Assembly (NCBI GenBank): GCA_016218815.1 | Contig: JACRCX010000119.1 | Span: forward strand, 26,146-90,145 | Direction of reading: 5' to 3' | DNA length: 64,000 nucleotides | Source of the DNA: Deltaproteobacteria bacterium | GTDB lineage: Bacteria > Myxococcota_A > Polyangia > DRWM01 > JAAZOP01 | Shown: one piece after another, positions 54,623 through 63,886 of the stretch | How positions within the stretch are numbered: the first letter of the stretch is position 1 | Layout of the letters: every line of letters begins with the position of its first letter | Translations under genes and position numbers: made by a program | Notes under the pieces: model-generated | What the model was told of the DNA's origin: nothing | The model's input: only the letters and a program-made list of their open reading frames with translations | Databases searched by the model: none

Positions 54623-57600
54623 GTGACTGCCATCCAGATCCAGATCGACGGAACGAGCCATGAAGCCGAACCCGGCGAGACCGTGCTCGACGTCGCCCGC
54701 CGCAACGGCCTGGGCGACCGCATCCCGACGCTGTGCCACGAGCCCGGCCTCCCGCCGTACACCTCGTGCTACGTCTGCGTCGTCGAGGTGCAGGGCATGA
54801 ACAAGCTCATGCCCGCCTGCTCCACCCCGGCCTCGGCCGGCATGGTCGTCAAAACGCAGACGGAGCGCGTCGAGAGCGCCCGCAAGACGGCGCTCGAGCT
54901 GCTCCTCTCCGCGCACCCGGCCGACTGCGTCGCGCCGTGCGTCCGCGGCTGTCCCGCCGGCGTCGACGCCCAGCGCTACCTCGCCCTGGCCAAGCAGGGC
55001 GAGTACCTCGAGGCCGCCCGCACGATCCGCCTCCGGAACCCGCTGCCCGTCGTCTGCGGGCGGGTCTGCGTCCGCCGCTGTGAGGACGTCTGCCGCCGCC
55101 AGATCCTCGACACCCCCATCGGCATCAACATGGTCAAGCGCGCCGTCGGCGACGCGTGGCTCGACAACCCGTATCCCGAGCAGCCCGGCAAGCCGACCGG
55201 GAAGAAGGTCGCGATCGTCGGCGGCGGCCCCGCCGGCCTCACCGCCGCCTACTTCCTCCGTCTCGCCGGCCACGGCGTCACCCTCCTCGAGGCCAAGGAC
55301 AAGCTGGGCGGCATGCTGCGCTGGGGCATTCCCGACTACCGCCTGCCCCAGGACCGCCTCGACCGCGAGATCGAGCAGATCCTCAAGCTCGGCGTCGAGC
55401 TGCGGACCAACGCGCCCGTCGCCGGCCTGGACGCCTTGCGCAAGGAGTTCGACGCCGTCTACCTGGCCATCGGCGCGCAGAAGGGCTCCGCGGCCCACAT
55501 CAAGGGGGAAGACCATCCCAAGGTGCTCTCCGGCGTCGAGTTCCTCGACGCCGTCAAGCACGGCAAGACGTTCGACTTCGCCGGGAAGAAGATCGGTGTC
55601 CTCGGCGGTGGGAACACCGCCATGGACTCCGCCCGCACGTCCTTGCGCCTGGGCGCGGGCCACGTCTCGATCCTGTACCGCCGCACCCGCGACGAGATGC
55701 CGGCGAACAAGGAGGAGATCGAGGCGGCCGAGCACGAAGGCATCCGGCTCGAGTTTCTCATCGCCCCCGTCGCCGCGAACATCGTCGACGGCGAGTTCAA
55801 GGGCCTCGTCTGCCGCAAGATGCAGCTCGGCGAGCCCGACGCGAGCGGCCGGCGCCGTCCCGTGCCCGTGCCGGACAGCGACCACCCCGTCAACCTGGAC
55901 TACGTCATCGGCGCCATCGGGCAGGCTGTTGACCTCGGCGGGCTGGCCGCCGGCGCGTCGGCCGTGGAAGCCAGCAAGTGGGGTACCATCGCGGCCGACC
56001 CCAAGAGCCTCCTCACCAACCTGCCCGGCGTCTTTGCCGGCGGGGATGCGGTGTCGGGCCCCAGCGTCGCGATCGACGCCATCGCCGCGGGCCGCCGCGC
56101 GGCCCTGTCCGTCATGCACTGGCTCGAGACCGGCGAGGTGCAGGGCCCGCACGACGTCTTCTCCGCGCGCCGCGAGAACTTCGGCACCATCGCCCCCCAG
56201 GACCTGCCGCAGTTCCCCGCCGCGCCGCGCGCGAAACAGGGCGAGGTGCCGGCGCGCGAGCGGATCAAGGTGTTCGACGAGGTCGAGTTCACGCTCGACG
56301 ACGCGCAGGTCGCCCAGGAGACCAGGCGCTGCCTCAAGTGCGGCTGCCTGGCCCAGGACGACTGCGAGCTGCGCGCCCTGGCCGAGCGCTACGCGATCGA
56401 CGAGAAGATCAGCGGGCAGGTCGTCCGCCGGCTGGTCGACGAGTCCAACCCGTTCCTGACGCTGGACACCAACAAGTGCATCCTCTGCGCGCGCTGCATC
56501 CGCACCTGCGGCGACGTCCTCGGCATCTCCGCCCTGGGTCTCGTCAACCGCGGCTTCGAGACGGTGGTCTCCCCGCAGCTCGGCCGGCCCTTCGCCAAGT
56601 CCGACTGCATTTCGTGCGGCAACTGCGTCGACGCCTGCCCGACCGGGGCGCTCTCGTTCACGGAGCCGGCGCAGGCGTTCGGGGTCCGGGCGGAAACGCC
56701 CTCGATCTGCCAGCTCTGCGGCGAGGCGTGCCCGATCGTCGTTTCGCGCAACGAGTTCGGCTTCGCGATCCGTCCGCCGTACGACCCGAACGAGGCTCGC
56801 CCCGAGCCAGGTCGAGGGGCCGAGGGCGTGAAGACGCGCCAGTACCTCTGTCTGCTCGGCCGCCAGGGGGGCCCACGGCTCTGGGGCGCGGAGCGCCTGG
56901 CGACCCCGTTGGTCCGCAAGAACGGGATCCTCGTGCAGGTGCCCTGGGACGAGGCGCTGCGCGCCGCGCACGACGGGCTGGCCAGACTTGCGGCGAAGCA
57001 CGGGCCCGGATCCGTGTTCGTCGCGGCCGGCGGCGACCTGTCGGCGGAGGAAGCCGCGGCCGCCGGCTGGCTCGCGAACGCGCTCGGCGGCCCCGTGGGA
57101 TGCCTGGCGGCGGTCGCGACCGAGGCCGAAGCCCACGCGCTCGATCCGCTGTTCGGACAAACCCGTTCCACGGCGTCCGACGACGAGCTCGAGCGGGCCG
57201 ACGTGGTCCTGGTGGTCGGGGACGATCCGATGGAGTCGAACCCGGTCGCGGCGGCGCGGATGCGCCGCGCGGCGCGTCGCGGCGCGAAGTTCGCCGTCGT
57301 CACCTCGGCGTGCTCGCGCGTCTCCTCCCTGGCCGCCGCGCGGGTCGAGGTCCGTCGCGGCACGACGTCGCTGCTCCTGGCCTGGCTGCTGGGCAAGGTC
57401 GTCGCGGCGGGGACGGGGCTGCCCAAGGCTCTCGACGCGGCGAAGACGGTCGCGGCGTTGAAGGACGTCGCGCCGGCGGCCTTGGAGTCCATCTGCGGCG
57501 TGTCGGCCGCCGACGCCGAGCGGGTCCTGGGGCTGCTGGTCGGCGCCAAGGGACCGATCGTGGCGACGTACGCGCTCGACGCGCGCGCCGAGCGTTCGCC

Positions 57601-58282
57601 CGACGGCCTGCTGCTGCTGGCCGAGCTGGTCGAGGCCTTGCGTCCGGGCGCGAAGGGCTCGGGCGTCCTGCTGTCGAGCCGGATGCCGCACCTCGGCGGC
57701 CTGCGGCTGGCCGGGGCGCTGCAGGCCGGCGCGGCGGAGGCGGCGGAGTTCGCGCGGCAGGTGCGCATGGGAAGGTTCCGCGGGGCGTGGATCGTCCGCG
57801 AGGACCCGGACGAGAACGCCGAGCTGGCGTCGGGCTTGGCCGACCTCGAGTTCCTGGTCGTGCAGGACGTGTTCCTCTCGGCGACGGCGACGCGCGCGGA
57901 CGTGGTGCTCCCGGCGAGCACGCACTTGGAGACGGGCGGCACGTTCGTCCGCGCGGGCGGCGCGGTCGTGGAGTGCGGTCCGGCGTTGCCGGCGAAGGTC
58001 GAGCGCTCGACCGTGGCGGTGCTGCTGGTGTCGGCCGCGGCCTTCGGTGCGGACGCGAAGAAGTACGCGGAGCCCGCGGCCATCGCGGAGGCGAAGCGCG
58101 ACGCTCCGGTCGGTCCGTTGCCGATCAAGTCCTGGCCGGTGGTGGCGCCGGTCCACGGCTTCCACGCGGGCGTCCGCGGCGCCGTGTCGACGGCGCCCCG
58201 CACCGTTCTCGCGGGTCTTCCGCGCCGCGAAGCCCCTGCGGTCGAGCCCCCCGCGTGCGCCGCTCCGGGAGCGAAGACCTAG
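54623..58282 (+). CDS. Fused NfnB/GltD-type flavoprotein and NuoG-like iron-sulfur subunit
   Basis: The 1219-residue product (GTG start after AGGAGAACGA) has several domains: a [2Fe-2S] ferredoxin (Cys38, 49, 52, 66), a DPD-type [4Fe-4S] domain (Cys102/106/110 and 145-157), a GltD/NfnB NAD(P)H:FAD domain (VAIVGGGPAGLTAAYFLR near 200; IGVLGGGNTAMDSAR near 325), ferredoxin clusters (CLKCGCLAQDDC near 570; CILCARCIRTCGDV and CISCGNCVDACPTGA near 620-670), an Fe4S4 NuoG/formate dehydrogenase motif (ICQLCGEACPIV near 695), and a NuoG-like molybdopterin-fold tail to about 1150 (LVVGDDPMESNP). A short family 3 repeat is in frame near residue 730. With the two preceding genes it resembles Sporomusa-type Nfn (StnABC), an electron-bifurcating transhydrogenase; the NuoG tail is extra. 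Whether Mo is bound is unknown. Confidence 0.9.
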   Translation: MTAIQIQIDGTSHEAEPGETVLDVARRNGLGDRIPTLCHEPGLPPYTSCYVCVVEVQGMNKLMPACSTPASAGMVVKTQTERVESARKTALELLLSAHPADCVAPCVRGCPAGVDAQRYLALAKQGEYLEAARTIRLRNPLPVVCGRVCVRRCEDVCRRQILDTPIGINMVKRAVGDAWLDNPYPEQPGKPTGKKVAIVGGGPAGLTAAYFLRLAGHGVTLLEAKDKLGGMLRWGIPDYRLPQDRLDREIEQILKLGVELRTNAPVAGLDALRKEFDAVYLAIGAQKGSAAHIKGEDHPKVLSGVEFLDAVKHGKTFDFAGKKIGVLGGGNTAMDSARTSLRLGAGHVSILYRRTRDEMPANKEEIEAAEHEGIRLEFLIAPVAANIVDGEFKGLVCRKMQLGEPDASGRRRPVPVPDSDHPVNLDYVIGAIGQAVDLGGLAAGASAVEASKWGTIAADPKSLLTNLPGVFAGGDAVSGPSVAIDAIAAGRRAALSVMHWLETGEVQGPHDVFSARRENFGTIAPQDLPQFPAAPRAKQGEVPARERIKVFDEVEFTLDDAQVAQETRRCLKCGCLAQDDCELRALAERYAIDEKISGQVVRRLVDESNPFLTLDTNKCILCARCIRTCGDVLGISALGLVNRGFETVVSPQLGRPFAKSDCISCGNCVDACPTGALSFTEPAQAFGVRAETPSICQLCGEACPIVVSRNEFGFAIRPPYDPNEARPEPGRGAEGVKTRQYLCLLGRQGGPRLWGAERLATPLVRKNGILVQVPWDEALRAAHDGLARLAAKHGPGSVFVAAGGDLSAEEAAAAGWLANALGGPVGCLAAVATEAEAHALDPLFGQTRSTASDDELERADVVLVVGDDPMESNPVAAARMRRAARRGAKFAVVTSACSRVSSLAAARVEVRRGTTSLLLAWLLGKVVAAGTGLPKALDAAKTVAALKDVAPAALESICGVSAADAERVLGLLVGAKGPIVATYALDARAERSPDGLLLLAELVEALRPGAKGSGVLLSSRMPHLGGLRLAGALQAGAAEAAEFARQVRMGRFRGAWIVREDPDENAELASGLADLEFLVVQDVFLSATATRADVVLPASTHLETGGTFVRAGGAVVECGPALPAKVERSTVAVLLVSAAAFGADAKKYAEPAAIAEAKRDAPVGPLPIKSWPVVAPVHGFHAGVRGAVSTAPRTVLAGLPRREAPAVEPPACAAPGAKT
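56795..56820. repeat. Family 3-like repeat inside the NfnB/NuoG-like coding region
   Basis: GCTCGCCCCGAGCCAGGTC then GAGGGGC, related to the family 3 units, is read in frame as ARPEPGRG between the Fe4S4 domain and the molybdopterin-fold domain. Confidence 0.5.
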
Positions 58283-58327
58283 GACGCAACGTCGGTTGTT
58301 GACAACGGTCGCGCATGGTGACAAAAG

Positions 58328-58350
58328 CCGCCGCGCTTGCTCCGCGGCGG
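58328..58350. terminator. Hairpin after the NfnB/NuoG-like gene
   Basis: CCGCCGCG and CGCGGCGG form an 8-bp stem with a 7-base loop, starting 46 bases after the stop. It is preceded by AAAAG but not followed by T, so on the plus strand it is not a classic intrinsic terminator. Confidence 0.35.
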
Positions 58351-58436
58351 AGCACGACGGCCAGGATGAGGCCGCAGGACTAGGGTTCGGCGGATGTTCC
58401 GCGAACCGGGAATTGCCGCGGGGCCGGAGGTTTTCG

Positions 58437-59282
58437 ATGCGTGTAGTTGCCATGTTCGTTGCGGTTTCGATGCTGTTCTCCATGAACTGCAAGAAGAAGA
58501 ACCTCGAGGAGGCGGTGGACGCGGTGGCGGCGGCGACGACGCCCGTGACCCCGGCGGCGGTGCCGACGGCGAACTGCCCGGCGTGTCCGGCAGCGGCCGC
58601 CTGCCCGGCCTGTGCCGAGTGCGCGGTGTGCGCCGTGTGCGCCGACCCGATGGCGTTGTCGAAGGCGGCGCTGGACGCCGAGACGACGTTGAAGTTCAGC
58701 CCGCCGGCGGGTCTCACCTTCACGGTCGAGAAGGCCGGCGAGTACCAGATCGACGCCTCGGCCGGCGACCTGGATCCGATCGTCCGCCTGTACAAGGGCG
58801 AGGAGAAGCTCGGCGAGGACGATGACGGCGGCGTCGACCGGAACGCCCGCCTGTTCGCGTTCCTCCAGCCCGGCGAGTACGTCGCGCGCGTCGGAGAGGT
58901 CAACTGGATGCCGTGCGAGCCCAAGGTCAAGATCGCGGCGGCGGCCCCGTTCACCTCGGCCGGCGCGGTGGCGCTCGGCGGCACGCTCGAGGTCTCCGTC
59001 CCCGAGGTGACCGACGACAACCGTGGGATCGTGGAAGCGACGCTGGAGATCACCGAGGCCGGCAAGTACACCGTCGAGGCCGCGGGGACCGGCGAGGTCG
59101 ACGCCGTCCTGACGCTGATCAAGGACAATGTCGTGGTTGCCGAGAACGACGATTTCGACTCGAGCGTCAATCGCAACGCCCGCATCGAGGCCGACCTGCA
59201 GCCCGGCACCTACGTCCTCCGCGTGACCGAGGCGCACGACGCCGCCGGGACCGTGCAGCTGAGCGCCGGCCGCACGGAGTAG
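58437..59282 (+). CDS. Lipoprotein with Cys-rich linker and two PPC-like repeats
   Basis: ATG 58437 follows GGAGG. The 281-residue product has a short signal (MRVVAMFVAVSMLFSMNC, lipobox-like FSMNC) and a Cys-rich segment (NCPACPAAAACPACAECAV, about 47-70) followed by two repeats with the pattern of PPC domains: EYQIDASAGDLDPIVRLYKG with FLQPGEYVARVG, and YTVEAAGTGEVDAVLTLI with DLQPGTYVLRVTEA. The same general repeat type occurs in the two lipoproteins next to bamA, but without the paired Cys. It is downstream of the flavin/iron-sulfur operon with a possible promoter TTGACA near 58299. Function unknown. Confidence 0.72.
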   Translation: MRVVAMFVAVSMLFSMNCKKKNLEEAVDAVAAATTPVTPAAVPTANCPACPAAAACPACAECAVCAVCADPMALSKAALDAETTLKFSPPAGLTFTVEKAGEYQIDASAGDLDPIVRLYKGEEKLGEDDDGGVDRNARLFAFLQPGEYVARVGEVNWMPCEPKVKIAAAAPFTSAGAVALGGTLEVSVPEVTDDNRGIVEATLEITEAGKYTVEAAGTGEVDAVLTLIKDNVVVAENDDFDSSVNRNARIEADLQPGTYVLRVTEAHDAAGTVQLSAGRTE

Positions 59283-59331
59283 TCGCTCCCCTCCTCGCTC
59301 CCTCTCCGCGCCCCCGCCCGGCCGGCCGCAC

Positions 59332-60789
59332 TCAGGTGTAGTCGCGTCGCAGCGACGTACGTCCGTCTTCCGGGGCGCCGGCATCACGTGCCGGCGCCCC
59401 GACGTCGCGGCCCGGCGGCCGGCCGCGGTCCGCGGGAGGCCGGGCGTCGCGGAAGGGCGTCGCGGCCTCGCGGGCCGTCTCGCGACCCGCGTCCGCGCCC
59501 CCGTCCGTTCCCGCGTCCCCGTCCGAGTCCCCGCCGGCATCCGGCCCGGTCGCGGCGTGCGTCCCGTCGTCGTCCGCCGCCGCCTCCGGGGTCGACGCCT
59601 CGCCCTGGCCTGCGTCCGGACGCGCAGCTTCGGGGAGAATCGGCGCCGTCGCGGCATCCGGGGCGGCGGCGGGGACCGCGTGCGGGGCGGGAGTGGTCCG
59701 GCCGTCCTCCGTGGAGGACGGGGCCGAGCTCTTCCCGCTGAGCAACACGAGTGCGACGACGATGCCGGCCAGAGCGACCGCTCCGGCCCCCGCGTACAGC
59801 GCCCAGGGGCTCTTCCGCGCCGCGCCCGGCGCCTCGGGGATGGGCGAGTCGTAGCCGCCGGGGGTGAGAGTGGCCGGGCGCACGGGTTGTGGCGGCGGGG
59901 TCTCGCTTGCCGCCGCCGGCGCGAAGACCGCGGCGCTGCCCGCGCCGCGCGCGGCCACGTTCAGCTCATTCTTGAACTCGGCCGGAAGCTGGTATCGCTG
60001 CTCCCTGTCCTTGGCCAGCGCCCGCAGTACCACGCGCTCCAGCGCCGGATCGATGGCGGCGTTGACGGCGCGCGGTGCGGGCGGCGTCGTCATGAGGATC
60101 GCCGTGAGCAGCTCGTTGTAGTTGTCGCCCTGGTACGGCAGGCGGCCGGTGAGCGCCTCGTAGAGCATCACGCCGACGGCCCACAGGTCCACGCGGTGGT
60201 CGCAGTCCTTGCGGCCCATCGCCTGCTCCGGCGCCATGTAGTTCGGCGTGCCCATCACCGAGCCTGTGCGGGTCATGGAGAGCCCGCCGGCGGCCGGGTC
60301 GGTCATCTTGGAGATGCCGAAATCGAGGAGCTTCACGAATTCGGGCCGGTTGCCCACGCGCACGACGAAGACGTTGTCCGGCTTGAGGTCCCGGTGCACG
60401 ATGCCTTTGGCGTGGGCGGCCTCGAGCGCGTCGAGCACCTGGGCCAGGAGGTCGGCGATGCGGGCGACGGGAATCGTCCGCCCCTCGCCGATCATCGAGG
60501 ACAAGGGAGCACCCTCGAGCAGCTCCATCACGAGGAACGGCTGTCCCTCGGACGTCATCCCCATGTCCGTGACCTCGATGATGTTCGGATGGCGGATCGC
60601 CGTGGCCGCGCGCGCCTCGCGACGGAACCTTTCGAGCACCTCCGGGTTCTTGGCGAAATCGCCGTGGAGGACCTTCACCGCGACGGGGCGGCCGATCAGG
60701 GTGTGCTCGGCCTGGTACACCGCGCCCATCCCGCCCTCGCCAATCAGGCGGGAAACCCGGTACTTGCCCTCGAGCAGCCGACCCTGCAT
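59332..60789 (-). CDS. Ser/Thr protein kinase with transmembrane segment and Asp/Ala-rich tail
   Basis: The 485-residue product has an intact Hanks-type kinase domain at residues 6-270: GEGGMGAVYQA, VAVKVLHG with the ATP Lys, HRDLKPDNVF, DFGISKMT and TPNYMAPEQAMG. A membrane segment (WALYAGAGAVALAGIVVALVLL, about 335-356) precedes an extracytoplasmic tail rich in Ala, Asp, Pro and Arg that is unlike any named domain. The gene is divergent from a second kinase 186 bases away. A strong hairpin (59372-59400) lies in the tail codons near the stop. Confidence 0.92.
   Translation of the reverse strand: MQGRLLEGKYRVSRLIGEGGMGAVYQAEHTLIGRPVAVKVLHGDFAKNPEVLERFRREARAATAIRHPNIIEVTDMGMTSEGQPFLVMELLEGAPLSSMIGEGRTIPVARIADLLAQVLDALEAAHAKGIVHRDLKPDNVFVVRVGNRPEFVKLLDFGISKMTDPAAGGLSMTRTGSVMGTPNYMAPEQAMGRKDCDHRVDLWAVGVMLYEALTGRLPYQGDNYNELLTAILMTTPPAPRAVNAAIDPALERVVLRALAKDREQRYQLPAEFKNELNVAARGAGSAAVFAPAAASETPPPQPVRPATLTPGGYDSPIPEAPGAARKSPWALYAGAGAVALAGIVVALVLLSGKSSAPSSTEDGRTTPAPHAVPAAAPDAATAPILPEAARPDAGQGEASTPEAAADDDGTHAATGPDAGGDSDGDAGTDGGADAGRETAREAATPFRDARPPADRGRPPGRDVGAPARDAGAPEDGRTSLRRDYT
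59372..59400. terminator. Strong hairpin at the end of the kinase gene
   Basis: GGGGCGCCGGCA and TGCCGGCGCCCC form a perfect 12-bp stem around a 5-base loop (TCACG). It lies in the last 25 codons of the kinase gene and between two convergent genes, so it may end transcription from both sides. No U tract is present. Confidence 0.45.
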
Positions 60790-60975
60790 CGGGCACCGAG
60801 CATATCACCGCGCCGGCCCGCCGGGACAAGTCGAGGCGGCGGGTCGGCGGGTCCGCCGCGGGAGTTGACGTGGGGGGTGAGGCGGTTAGCTTGGCGGCCG
60901 GACGCGTCGCGGGACGTCGAGCGGGGTACGGGGAATGAATTGCGGGCGAAGGCAGCGGGGCGAGCGGGAGGGTGG

Positions 60976-62415
60976 ATGAGCGAGCCGGCCCTTCGTGTCC
61001 TCGTGTTGGAGGATGACGCGGCGACCGCGCACGAGCTGCTGACCCTGCTGAAGCGTTCGCGCCGGCCGCCCATCCTGGCCGTCCATGCCTGCGCCTCGGC
61101 CGACTCGCTCCCCGACCCGTCGGAGGCGGCGTTCGACGCGGTGCTGCTGGGCGTGGAGCGCGGCGATCTCCACCGCCTGGCGATCCTCGACGAGGTCCTT
61201 CGGCGGGCGGGCGGAACGCCCGTGGTCGCAATCGTCTCCGGCAACGACCTGGAGCTCGGCGACCGTCTGATCGGACGCGGTGTGGGCGCCTGGGTGGCGG
61301 CGCCCGGCCTGGCCGCCGGCGCGCTGCGGCGTGCGATCCAAAAGGCGGTGGCGGGCACGCCGAAAGACCGGGTCCTGACGGGCTACGTGGCGGCGCTGGA
61401 CTCCCGGCGCCCGTCGCCGTCCGAGGGATCCCCTTCGCACGCGGCGTGGGATCGGGTCCTTGCGTGCCTCGGCCGGCCGGAACACGATGCGCGCGTGGAC
61501 GAGACCCCGGTGGAGGCGACCGGGTCGGAAGCTCCCGCGGCGCCGGCCGAGCGCTCGAGGGAGGCTCGCGGCGAGGTTCTCGACGGCAAGTACGAGCTGT
61601 TGCGTACCGTGGCGGAGGGGGGGCTGGGGCAGGTCTTCGAGGCGCGGCACGTGCAGATCGGGCATCGCGTGGCGGTCAAGATGATCCGCCGGCCGCTGTC
61701 CGGCGACGCCGAGCTGGCGGCGCGGTTCCTGCTGGAGGCCCGCGCGGCGGGCGCCGTCGCGCACCCCGGCTGCATCAAGATCATGGACTTCGGCATGTCG
61801 CCCGACGGCCGCGTCTACCTGGTGATGGAGTACCTCGAGGGCGAGAACCTCGCCCAGCGGATCCGGCGCGAGACGCGGCTCCCGGTCCCCGAGGCGGTCG
61901 CGGTCGTCTCCGACACCCTCGACGTCCTCGCCGCCACCCATGCCAAGGGAATCGTGCACCGCGATCTGAAGCCGGAGAACATCTTCCTCGCCTCCCGGCC
62001 GCACCGCCCTCCCGAGGTCAAGCTGCTCGATTTCGGCATCGCGCGGCTGAGCGACCGCCGGGCGGGCGAGGAGCGCCTCACCGACCCCGGCGTCGCCCTC
62101 GGCTCCCCCCACTTCATGGCTCCCGAGCAGATCGCCGCGCTGCCCGATGTGGACGCCCGGGCCGACACCTACGCGACCGGCGTCGTGCTCTTCGAGGCGC
62201 TGACCGGACGCACGCCGTTCCAGGGCGCCAACTCCCGCGAGGTGATGCTCCACGCACTGACCGAGCCGTTCCCGTCCCTGCGCTCGGTCGATCCGTCGCT
62301 GCCGGACGCGCTCGACCAGGTCGTGCGTCGGGCGACGGCGCGCGACCGCGCGCATCGATTCCCGTCGGCCGAGGCGTTCCAGCTCGCGCTGCAGCCGTTC
62401 GGCGGCGGAGCCTAG
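60976..62415 (+). CDS. Ser/Thr protein kinase with degenerate receiver domain
   Basis: ATG follows GGGAGGGTGG. Residues 6-120 of the 479-residue product have the receiver fold: acidic pair in RVLVLEDDAATAHE, then FDAVLLGVERGD, where Gly replaces the usual phospho-accepting Asp, and VVAIVSGNDLELGDRL, with the switch Thr/Ser position present but the Lys near the end missing (GAWVAAPGLAAG). The kinase domain (about 205-470) is complete: AEGGLGQVFEARH, VAVKMIRR, HRDLKPENIF, DFGIARLS and SPHFMAPEQIA. There is no membrane segment. The last three bases overlap the stop codon of the convergent gene (shared CTAG). Confidence 0.9.
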   Translation: MSEPALRVLVLEDDAATAHELLTLLKRSRRPPILAVHACASADSLPDPSEAAFDAVLLGVERGDLHRLAILDEVLRRAGGTPVVAIVSGNDLELGDRLIGRGVGAWVAAPGLAAGALRRAIQKAVAGTPKDRVLTGYVAALDSRRPSPSEGSPSHAAWDRVLACLGRPEHDARVDETPVEATGSEAPAAPAERSREARGEVLDGKYELLRTVAEGGLGQVFEARHVQIGHRVAVKMIRRPLSGDAELAARFLLEARAAGAVAHPGCIKIMDFGMSPDGRVYLVMEYLEGENLAQRIRRETRLPVPEAVAVVSDTLDVLAATHAKGIVHRDLKPENIFLASRPHRPPEVKLLDFGIARLSDRRAGEERLTDPGVALGSPHFMAPEQIAALPDVDARADTYATGVVLFEALTGRTPFQGANSREVMLHALTEPFPSLRSVDPSLPDALDQVVRRATARDRAHRFPSAEAFQLALQPFGGGA

Positions 62416-63716
62416 TGCCCGAGCCTGCGGGCGGTGACGTCGCCGTCGGGGCGGTGCAGCACGAGGTGATCGTCGGCGAAGGTGATGCGCAGGTCGCTGA
62501 CACGCATGTAGAACTCGAGGTCCGTCTCCGCGTAGAGGCGCGCCGGCGGCTCGCCGGGACTGAGCAGCACGAGATGGTCGTCGTCGCGGCGGATCTCCAG
62601 CACCACGCCGCGCTCCAGCCGGTAGCGACCGACGTAGAGGTCGAGGAAGTAGGTGGTGAGCGCCAGCGTCGGGCGCAGCCGGGGCGCGTCGAGCTTCCCG
62701 AGCAGGACGAGCCCGACGTCGTCGATGACGGCGGCCGAGGTGTCGGCCAGGACCACGACCCCGAGTCCGTGCTGCGGGTCGAGCGCCAGGAAGCTGCGGC
62801 AGCCGCCCGTCTGGCCGTTGTGCCAGAGGGTGGTGCCGTCCTCCATGAGCTGCCAGCCGACGGCGACCTTGTCGGTCAGGTGCTGTTGGGAGGCCTGCAG
62901 CACGGGGCCGATGGGAGTGGGGATGAAGCCGAGGCTGGCGCCCAGGAAGACGACGAGGTCGTCGGCGGTGGAGCGCAAGCCGGCCGCGCCGGCCAGCGCA
63001 TCGAAGTTCCACGCGTGGACCGGCACGAGGTCGCCGTCGTGGCCCTCCACGACGCCGGCGCCGTTCACGGCGGAGTGCTGCATGCCCAGCGGTCCCAGGA
63101 TCCGGGCCCCGAGCATCGCCTCGAAGTCGTCCGTGAGTGCGCGCGCCAGGAGCGCGACTCCCACGTTGGAGACCGCGAACGTCGTGCCGAGGTCCTCGGG
63201 CGGCTGGAAGCCCGAGAGGAACTCGAAGAGCTTTTCGAAGGTGTAGTCGGCGTACGGGTCGGCGAGGTCCGCGGGGGCGAGGTTGTCGGGGTTGCGGGGC
63301 AGACCGGAGGTGTGCGTCGCGAGGTGGCGCAGGGTGATCGACTCCGGGAAGACGACCTCCTCGGGCAGGTAGTTCTTCACGGGATCGTCGGGCGCGACGG
63401 CGCCGGAGGCCACGGCATCGGCCAGCAGCAGACCGGTGAAGATCTCGGTCGACGCGCCCAGCTCGACGACGGAGCCGCCGTCGAGCCCGCCGAACGGGTA
63501 GGTGCGCGGGCCGGCGGCGTCGGCGACGCCGACGACGATGCCCGAGACCCACTTGCCGTCGAGCAGCGGCTGCACCGCCGCCTCGACCCGCTCCGCCTCG
63601 TCCTCCGGCACCGTCGGCTGCGGCGGAGGAGGAGGGGGAGGAGGCGGCGGCTGCGGCTCGGGCGGACAACCGACGCACACGATCCCCCCCACCAGACACG
63701 CGACAAGACGACGCAT
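62412..63716 (-). CDS. Beta-lactamase/S12-fold lipoprotein lacking catalytic residues
   Basis: The 434-residue product has a signal peptide (LVACLVGGIVCVGC, lipobox CVGC) and a Pro-rich linker, then a class C beta-lactamase/DD-peptidase (S12) fold from about residue 45. The active-site motifs are altered: SxxK appears as ELGASTEIFTG (Ala where Ser, Glu where Lys would align with GSVTKTFT), and the YxN motif as FAVSNVGVAL (Val for Tyr); the HxG-type motif is present as WHNGQTGGCRS. The usual TLRHLATHTSGLP phrase is intact. It should be catalytically inactive and perhaps bind a ligand. ATG 63716 is the start of the signal. A family 1 repeat ends 100 nt upstream. Confidence 0.85.
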   Translation of the reverse strand: MRRLVACLVGGIVCVGCPPEPQPPPPPPPPPPQPTVPEDEAERVEAAVQPLLDGKWVSGIVVGVADAAGPRTYPFGGLDGGSVVELGASTEIFTGLLLADAVASGAVAPDDPVKNYLPEEVVFPESITLRHLATHTSGLPRNPDNLAPADLADPYADYTFEKLFEFLSGFQPPEDLGTTFAVSNVGVALLARALTDDFEAMLGARILGPLGMQHSAVNGAGVVEGHDGDLVPVHAWNFDALAGAAGLRSTADDLVVFLGASLGFIPTPIGPVLQASQQHLTDKVAVGWQLMEDGTTLWHNGQTGGCRSFLALDPQHGLGVVVLADTSAAVIDDVGLVLLGKLDAPRLRPTLALTTYFLDLYVGRYRLERGVVLEIRRDDDHLVLLSPGEPPARLYAETDLEFYMRVSDLRITFADDHLVLHRPDGDVTARRLGH

Positions 63717-63816
63717 GGGTGCACGGTACCCGTCACGGCAGGCGCCGGTCAACCCGGGGGACGGCCCTGGGTGCATCCCCCCAACTGGGGCATCGTCCGC
63801 TCTGCCGACCGGCAGG

Positions 63817-63858
63817 GAAATTTTCGCGCAGAGACGCAGAGACGCAGAGGGGGATAAC
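63817..63858 (-). repeat. Family 1 repeat upstream of the S12-fold lipoprotein gene
   Basis: Read on the minus strand GTTATCCCCCTCTGCGTCTC then TGCGTCTCTGCGCGAAAATTTC, ending 100 nt before the start codon at 63716. Confidence 0.7.
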
Positions 63859-63886
63859 CGGCCCGGTGGCGCGAGTGGTGTGGCTG

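Noticed and set aside
56681..58282. Formate dehydrogenase alpha subunit with active molybdenum site
   Set aside because: The tail resembles NuoG, which has lost the cofactor site in complex I; no Cys/Sec-containing active-site phrase was recognised, so I call it NuoG-like only.
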